From Baffinella frigidus (taxonomy: Eukaryota > Cryptophyceae > Cryptomonadales > Baffinellaceae), in assembly GCA_026770585.1 (NCBI GenBank), contig MU646750.1:264443-274946 (forward strand): a stretch of 10,504 bases of DNA, in the 5' to 3' direction. Below the pieces are notes generated by a model. The model made no database searches. It was not told where the DNA came from and worked only from the letters and a program-made list of their open reading frames with translations. Shown here piece after piece: positions 1-6,500 of this stretch (position 1 is its first letter; each line of letters begins with the position of its first letter). The position numbers were made by a program, and so were the translations under genes.

Positions 1-227
1 GATCCACGTCCTGAATCAGAGCTAAATTTAGGAGCTCGTCATGAATCAGCGCTAAATTTAAGAGCTCGTACAGGATCACGCCCAGCGACCACAGGCCAAC
101 CTGCCCCATCCACGTCCAGAATCAGAGCTACATTTTGAGCCACGTCCTGAATCAGAGATAAATTTAGGAGCTGGCCATGCATGAGGTCTAAATGTGGATC
201 CACGTCCTGAATCAGAGCTAAATTTAG
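1..227. repeat. minisatellite, about 30-bp unit (CCACGTCCTGAATCAGMGCTAAATTTAG)
   Basis: Imperfect units start near 3, 32, 109, 140, 168 and 199. They are interrupted by the exon 8 piece at 62-100 and end against the other piece at 226. Each unit contains the palindrome TAAATTTA. The same family recurs at 2205-2421. The SDSGRGS-type open reading here is only this repeat translated. Confidence 0.85.
62..100 (-). pseudogene. Fused kinase exon 8, truncated and mutated piece (subdomain IX)
   Basis: After CAG at 101-103, the minus strand reads VGLWSLGVILYEL, matching the family's VDLWSLGVILYEL. The near-invariant aspartate of DLW is glycine here (GGC for GAC). After YEL the reading runs into the minisatellite with no donor, and the rest of the domain is missing. 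It may be a decayed copy whose working version lies left of the window, or the gene may be broken here. Confidence 0.6.
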
Positions 228-257
228 CTTGTAAAGAATCGCGCCTAGCGACCATCT
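226..257 (-). pseudogene. second truncated copy of Fused kinase exon 8
   Basis: The minus strand reads WSLGAILYK directly after AGGCAGA, so the first codons (V-D-L) are lost. After TACAAG it passes into the same TAAATTTAG minisatellite at nearly the same exon position as the other copy. Confidence 0.55.
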
Positions 258-306
258 GCCTCATTCGAGCCTCCCACGACTCTCAAAAAATACAGAGATA
301 CAGTGA

Positions 307-380
307 TTGGATAATTTCTGCTGTTGTAAAGACAATAGAAAGGTACATTATTCGGATAATTCCTGTTGTTGTGAACAATT
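307..380. repeat. short direct repeat in the intron between kinase exons 7 and 8
   Basis: The stretches at 307-336 and 351-380 share GGATAATT, then CTG(C/T)TGTTGT and ACAAT. The rest of 258-494 holds no exon that I can support. Confidence 0.55.
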
Positions 381-450
381 TGTGAACACAAGAACCCCGC
401 CGCTGTCTATGAACGAGAAGGTGGATGTTGAGGTTGTCGATGATGATTAT

Positions 451-487
451 GATGGGGGGGGTGGGGGGGGAGGGGGAGCGTGGGGGG
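451..487. repeat. G-rich homopolymer tract (polypyrimidine on the kinase sense strand)
   Basis: Runs of seven, seven, five and six G are broken by single T, A or AGCGT. The tract lies just inside the intron after kinase exon 7. Confidence 0.8.
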
Positions 488-494
488 AAGACAC

Positions 495-551
495 CGTGTG
501 GTTGTACGGCTGCTCCTGCACCAGCTCCGGCGCCATGTACAGCGGCGTGCC
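495..551 (-). CDS. STK36: Fused kinase exon 7 (P+1 loop, APE motif)
   Basis: This exon has 19 codons, [19 protein letters not shown], following on from TSVK of exon 6 exactly as in the family. The acceptor is AATCAG|GGC and the donor ACG|GTGTCT. A short telomere-like run (GGGTTGAGGG) lies right upstream. This is the last intact kinase exon in the window, and I saw no second copy of it. Confidence 0.94.
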
Positions 552-3500
552 CTGATTTAGGGTTGAGGGTTCAGGCCGCCAGCGATCATTTCCGATGATC
601 AAATCCACATGATTTTCGGTGCGAAACAAAGCATTCTCGATGAAAAATTGCGGGGCGCGATTTTTCATGTTCGATGTCAAATAAATCATTATTCGCGCGA
701 AATGAAGCTTTGCGGGTGAGAACTTACATCATTTTCGGTGTAACATAGAGTACTATCGATAATAAATTCTAGGCGTGAGAGGTAATGATGCAGCAGGGAG
801 GAAGAAGAAATCATTTTCGGTGTGAAATAAAGCATTCGCAATCAGAAATTTTGCTTGAGTGTAAAGCAGAAGAGGAGAAGACGCACCTTGACGGAGGTGA
901 GGACGAGAGACTGCTGCGTCATCGCGCGGGATCACAACGCTATTTTAGGCTTGAGGGTAGAGCGGTGCGCAGAGTAATGAAGAAGAAGCGAAGAAGCTGT
1001 AATGAAGAAAAGAGGAAGAGGCACCTTGCGGGTCTGTCACAAGGCTCATCATCTATTGGATCACTCAGCTTGAGGCTCGAGGGTGCTCAAGAAGAAGAAG
1101 AGAGGAGGAGGAAGAAGAAGAAGAAGAAGAAGAAGAAGAAGAGGGAGAGGAGGAGGAAGAAGAAGAAGAAGAAGAAGAGGGAGAAGGACCTTGACGGAGG
1201 TGAGGACGAGCGACTGCTGCGTCATCGCGCGCGCGAACCCGAAGTCGCACAGCTTTACCTGCTCCCACGCAACAGGCGAGGGTTGAGCTTGCGAAACAGA
1301 GTCTTTCTATTATTCGGGTTTGCGCGCAGCAGAAGCGTGCGAAGTCGCACAGCTTCACCTTCACTCATCCGGGAACATGTTTAGTTTTAGTAAGGGCCCT
1401 AATTAACCTTGGTCCAACTTCCTATGACTATTGTCGCGCGCGCGAACCCAAAGTCGCACAGCTTCACCTGCATCACACCACTCTTTCAGAGCCTGCACTT
1501 CATCAGACCGCCTCTGCCACCTCCCACCTCCCGCCTCCCACCTCCCTCTTCCCTCCCCCACTTCACGCGTACCCGTGGGCAGGAAGCAGGTGGTTGCTCA
1601 CATCAAATCAATCTTTCCCCTCAAATCGTTGATTTGAGGGGAAAGAAGGGTTCGCGCGCGCGAACCCGAAGTCGTACAGCTGCACCTGCACTCATCCGGG
1701 AACATGCTTGATTTGAGTAAGGGCCCTACCATACAGTGGGCTTCGCAGACAGTGTCCATCTATTTTCCTGGTACAAATCTTACTCATTGCTAGGGAATAA
1801 CCGGAATCCAGACCATAATTCTGGCCCAAACCCCCTTCGAAGCCCACTATGTGGTTAGCCTTCGTCCAACTTCCTATGCCTGACTATGAGGGGAACGTTT
1901 TTAGTGAAATCAAACGTGTTCCCGGATTAGCTCGGGCGAGAGGCGCCATAACCACTCGAGAACGCTAGAGTGGCCTATTTAAAACCGATGTGCTTTTAAA
2001 AGTGGGCATTTGTGTAGTAACTTTCGTTGAATGGTCACGTGACTCTGCTCAAATCGCACAGTCAGGAGGTTACTTTACCTTATCCTGGTACAAATATTTA
2101 CAACCCCACATGTAAATAGGGCCCTCTAGCATTCTCGAGTGGAAGCAGGAACCACGTGGTTGTTTTGTGGGAAAAGAAGAAGACTGCAAAGGACAGCCTA
2201 GGGTGCCGTCCACGTCCTGCATCAGCGCTAAATATGACCCACGTCCTGAATCTGCGCTAAATTTAGACCCATGTCCCGAATCGTTGCCAAATTTAGGTCC
2301 ACGCCCCGAACCAGCGGCTAAAGTTAGGCCCGCGTCCCGAATCAGCGCTAAATTTAGCGTCGATTCAGGACGTGGGGCTAAATTTAGGCCCACGTCCTGA
2401 ATTCAGCGCTAAATATAGAACCTGCTTGTCCGGTGCGATGAGGATGTTTTGCGGCTTCATGTCCCGGTGGATGATGCGGTTGGAGTGGAGGTAGTGCAGC
2501 GCCGCGATCATCTGCTTCGCGATTATCTGCACCTGGTATAAGGTTTACGCTTCGTGTTTTTGATTTATTATTATTATTCGTTATGTATTGTTTATTATTA
2601 AGGGTTTAGGGTTGATATTTATTATTATTAAGGGTTTAGGGTTGATATTATTAAGGGTGTATGTTCTAGCGTTGATGGTGTGTGGTTTCGCTGCGAAAGG
2701 TCCCAAGACAGATGCTGCGGTTCGAGTGTAGGTAGTGAACCGGGGCTAAATTAGGGGTAAGGGGTTAGGGGTTAGGGGTTGGTGGTGAGGGGTTGGTGGT
2801 TAGGGTGGATAATGCGGTTCGAGTGGAGGTAGTGAACCGGGGCTAAATTAGGGGCAGGGGGTTAGGGGTTATGGGTTAGGGGTTGGTGGTTAGGGGTTGG
2901 TTGTTAGGGGTCGGTGGTTAGGGGTTGGTGGTTAGTGGTTGGTTGTTAGGGGTTGGTGGTTAGGGGTTGGTGGTTAAGGGCTGGTGGTTAGGGTGGATGA
3001 TGCGGTTCGAGTGGAGGTAGCGCAGCGCCGCGATCATCTGCTTCGCGATTATCTGCACCTGGTATACGATTTACGGTTTAGGTTCCGGGAATTAATTTTT
3101 TATTTTATCATCATGGTTTAGGGTTTAAGGTTTAGGATTTAGGGTTTAGGGTTTAGGGTTTAGGATTTATGGTTTAGCCGCGAGGTTTTACGCTGACTAT
3201 GGTAAATTCTATAAAAAGGGCAGGATCCTTAAGTACCTCGCAGACCTCGTGGTCCAACTGCTACCCGTGTCCGGCTGTCCATCTAAACTCAAAGTCAACC
3301 CCCCCCTCGATAACGAAGCGTTATTTCCAAAAGTTGATGATTCGCCGTACAAACAATAGAAAGACCCTTCTAGCCCTCCCGCGTAGTTACCACGCCAGAA
3401 CGATCGAGGGGAAACGACGCCTTATCCACGACAGATCTGTCGTCGTTGACTTGAGAACTCAAGGGCGTTCCCTTGAAAGATGTCAAAAGTGTTTCCATCC

Positions 3501-6500
3501 AGCTGGCCTGGTCATATATCACTAAGAGTCATATATCACTTAGTATACGAGTCATATATCACTAAGATTCATATATCTCCAAGAACACAACGTATACGAA
3601 GGTTACCTCGTCCTCCGGGAGGGCGCCGCCAGCCTCGAGGATCTCGAACATCTCCCCCTGCGCGAACCCCGTAACGAGACAGAGAACGCGTGGTCTAACT
3701 GCTATCCGTCTCCGGCTGTCCGTCTACACTCCAAAGTCAACCCCCCCCCTCAACAATGAAGCGTTATCTCCAAAAGTGGACGATTCGCAGTACAAATATT
3801 AGAAAGACTCCGGGCAAAAACATGCCTTCCAACCCCCAAGCGTAGGTAGGTACCTCGTCCTCTGGGAGGGCGCCGTCAGCCTCCAGGATCTCGAACAGCT
3901 CCCCCTGCGCGAACGGGTGTAGGGTTTAGGGTTAAGGGTTTAGGGTCTAGGGTTTGGGGTTTGGGGTTTAGGGTTTGGGGTTTGGGGTTAGGGTGGGGGT
4001 TAGGGTTTAGAGGTTTAGTGTTGAGGGTTTACTTAAGGTTTAGGGTTTCGGGGTTGGAACCTGGGCGAACTCGGTGACGAGGCAGAACTCGTGGTCGGTT
4101 TCGAAGGCATCGAGGAGGAGAATGATATTCGGGTGGTCCAACCGCCTCTGCCCAGCGGGTTTAACGTTTATTGTTAATTGTTTGTTTAGTGTCTATTGTC
4201 TATTGTTGATTGTTTATTATTTCGGGTTTCGGGTTTCGAGTTGAGGGTTTTGGGTTTGAGGTTTGGGGTTTGGGGTTTGGGGTTTGGGGTTGAGGGTTGA
4301 GGGTGAGGCAGAGCTAGGAACTCGTGGTCTGTTTCGAAGGCATGGAGGAGGAGAATGATATTCGTCCAACCGCCTCTGCCCAGCGGGTTGGTGCTTAGTG
4401 TTTGGTGTTTGGTGTTTGGGGTTGAGGGTTTGGGGCTTGGGGTGCAGGGGGCGCCCTAGAGATGAGCACAGTTTAAGAGAGAGAGTGATTAACAGTGCCA
4501 GTCCCCAATAATATTTTTGTAAAGCAACTCGTTCTGGTACAACGCATGAAACGAGGGCCTTAATAAAAATGAATTGGAACCATGTTTAGTGTTAAGTGAC
4601 GCTCGTTTGCCCTCGCGGCGCTCGCCCGAAGCGGCTTCGAGGCCAGCCAACGTTGCTTTTCACCAGGATCTTCTCAGCAACAGCAGGCGACCCCTCTCAC
4701 CCCGAGCGGGTGGAGACCCCCGTCGACATTCCACTAGTCGCCATCGCGTCGAGTGCGAGCGATGCGCCCTCGCGGGCCTTTCTGCTCTCTCAGCAGCACC
4801 GTCCCTCCCTTCCCTCAAACGAAGCGGCTTCGAGGCCAGCCAACGTTGCTCATCACCAGGATCTTTTGAGCAACAGCAGGCGACCCCTCTCACCGCCGTC
4901 ACCGGAGAGCGATGTGGGACAGAGCCCCGCCACACGAGGCTACCTATGCGAACAGAATAAATGTCGATTGTAAACGTGTGTAGTAACTTTCAGATGAACG
5001 CCTTGATACTTTACACAAGTCCGACCGCTCAGCGGGCGGAAACGTGATCATTTGCTGACTTTTGGCGTGTTTCCTGGGCAATATTTCAATAGTTGACTGA
5101 CGAATCTGTTCGCATGGATAGCCTCGTGTGGCACCCTCCCTTCGATGGAGTTTTTGCGCCAAAATCAAAAGTCCATAAGTGAATTACCCGTCTCCGGGTC
5201 TCAAGGCAAAGACGGGTACTAAGCCTCGTAGTTCACTTTTAGAGTGAGTATCGAACCAAAGGGAAATGACTTATCAGTTACGGTTTCGGAGTGGGCAGCC
5301 GGGACGGGTAGTAGGCACTTTCGGCTGCGTTCAAAAAATCTGAAGGGGGGGCGCGTTTTTAACCCCCTTCACAGCGAGGGTTGCGGCTTTCCTGTGCATG
5401 TCCTCCTCACCTACATCAACTCCAAACCCCGAGGGCGCGCTCGTGTGCCCAGGGTGCTAGGCCTGCGTTCGTGTTCACCACAGAACCACCAGCCCTCAGG
5501 GTTGGAGCAAATCGACGATTTTTGATTTCCGATTCCTTCGGGGATTAGAGCCGTTGAGGTCGGATTCTGACTTCACTCCCGAAGGAATCGGAAATAAAAA
5601 TCGTCGAGTTGCTCCAACTAATGCAAACTCTTTGCCCGCCCTGTCAATCTATTCTTTTTAAAACGAATTTGGGTCCAAAAGGAAGCTTTTGGTACTAAAG
5701 AAAGATAAAGCATTTTTCAACGATAATCTGAGGTTAGTTTGAATTTAGCCTGTGGTGGAAATTGGAGCCGTTTTTTACCGATTTCGTAACAGGGGGGGCT
5801 CTGGGTTTTCAGTAGAACCCTGAGGGCTGCCACCAGTAACCCGTAGCAGATTTTACCAGGTCCTTGCACGGATCCGGGATTGTATAAAAGAATCTAATTT
5901 ATTATTAGGGCCCTACAGTAGCAAGGTCCTAGGGACCTACGAATTGCTGACGGGAGATACCAATGAGATTTCATTGGTTTGTACCAGGATCCGAAAGTTT
6001 TCAAACCCCGGGATAAGCTGCGGGTAGTTGCTGGCGGTGGTGGAAGAAGTGAAGTGCTCATGTAGAACCTCGAGCAGCGACAGCGCAGCATTTATCGGTC
6101 TAGCTCTGTCTCAGGCTATTTGAGCTCACCAATATGGTGATCCCGGGATAATTTCCGCCCAAAAGTTGACGGATCTGGACCGCACACCCAGCTTATCAAC
6201 TTGAGAATAGTCGGTCAACCCAAGTGAGGCCCACCAGCAACCCGCAGCAGCTTTTACCGGATCCTTGCAAGAATCCGGGAATGAAATATTTTTTTGATTC
6301 AATCGTACGACCCTACGGTAGGAGGCCCTAGGGACCTGAGATCTGCTGACGTGAAGATGCAAGGAGATATTCTTGGTTTGGCTGAAAATTACAACAGTAC
6401 CCGACCCGGTAATAAGCTGCTACGGGTTGCTGCTGGGCAGAGCTAGGAGACCTGGATGTCGATCTCCTGCCGCAGGTTCTTCAAGTCTTTCTCCGTCTTC

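Larger units (their letters stand above)
3246..3850. repeat. direct duplication in kinase intron 4 carrying exon 3/exon 4 pieces
   Basis: The stretch 3246-3390 matches 3688-3850 (shared CCGGCTGTCC, AAAGTCAACCCCCCC, GAAGCGTTAT and CCAAAAGT). The start of each (CTCGTGGTCC, CGCGTGGTCT) matches kinase exon 3 in the coding region DHEF. Each unit runs up to a copy of exon 4. The left unit is split by the insertion 3391-3601. Confidence 0.75.

Noticed and set aside
785-1384. 199-codon open frame rich in Lys and Arg on the plus strand
   Set aside because: It is produced by the AAG/AGG microsatellite and runs antisense through kinase exon 6 and its echoes.
2070-2400. Open frames with repeating SGRGSKF / PRPESALNL peptides on both strands
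   Set aside because: They translate the 30-bp minisatellite. The same peptide appears wherever the repeat does, with no other coding sign.
3511-3584. CRISPR-like array of TCATATATCACTAAG units
   Set aside because: There are only four diverged short units with irregular spacing, in a eukaryotic intron and within an insertion.
5244-5525. 93-codon frame ([12 protein letters not shown]...) with a similar frame at 6991-7206
   Set aside because: The similarity is explained by the inverted duplication of the intergenic region. Part of the second copy is frameshifted against the first, and no family is recognised.
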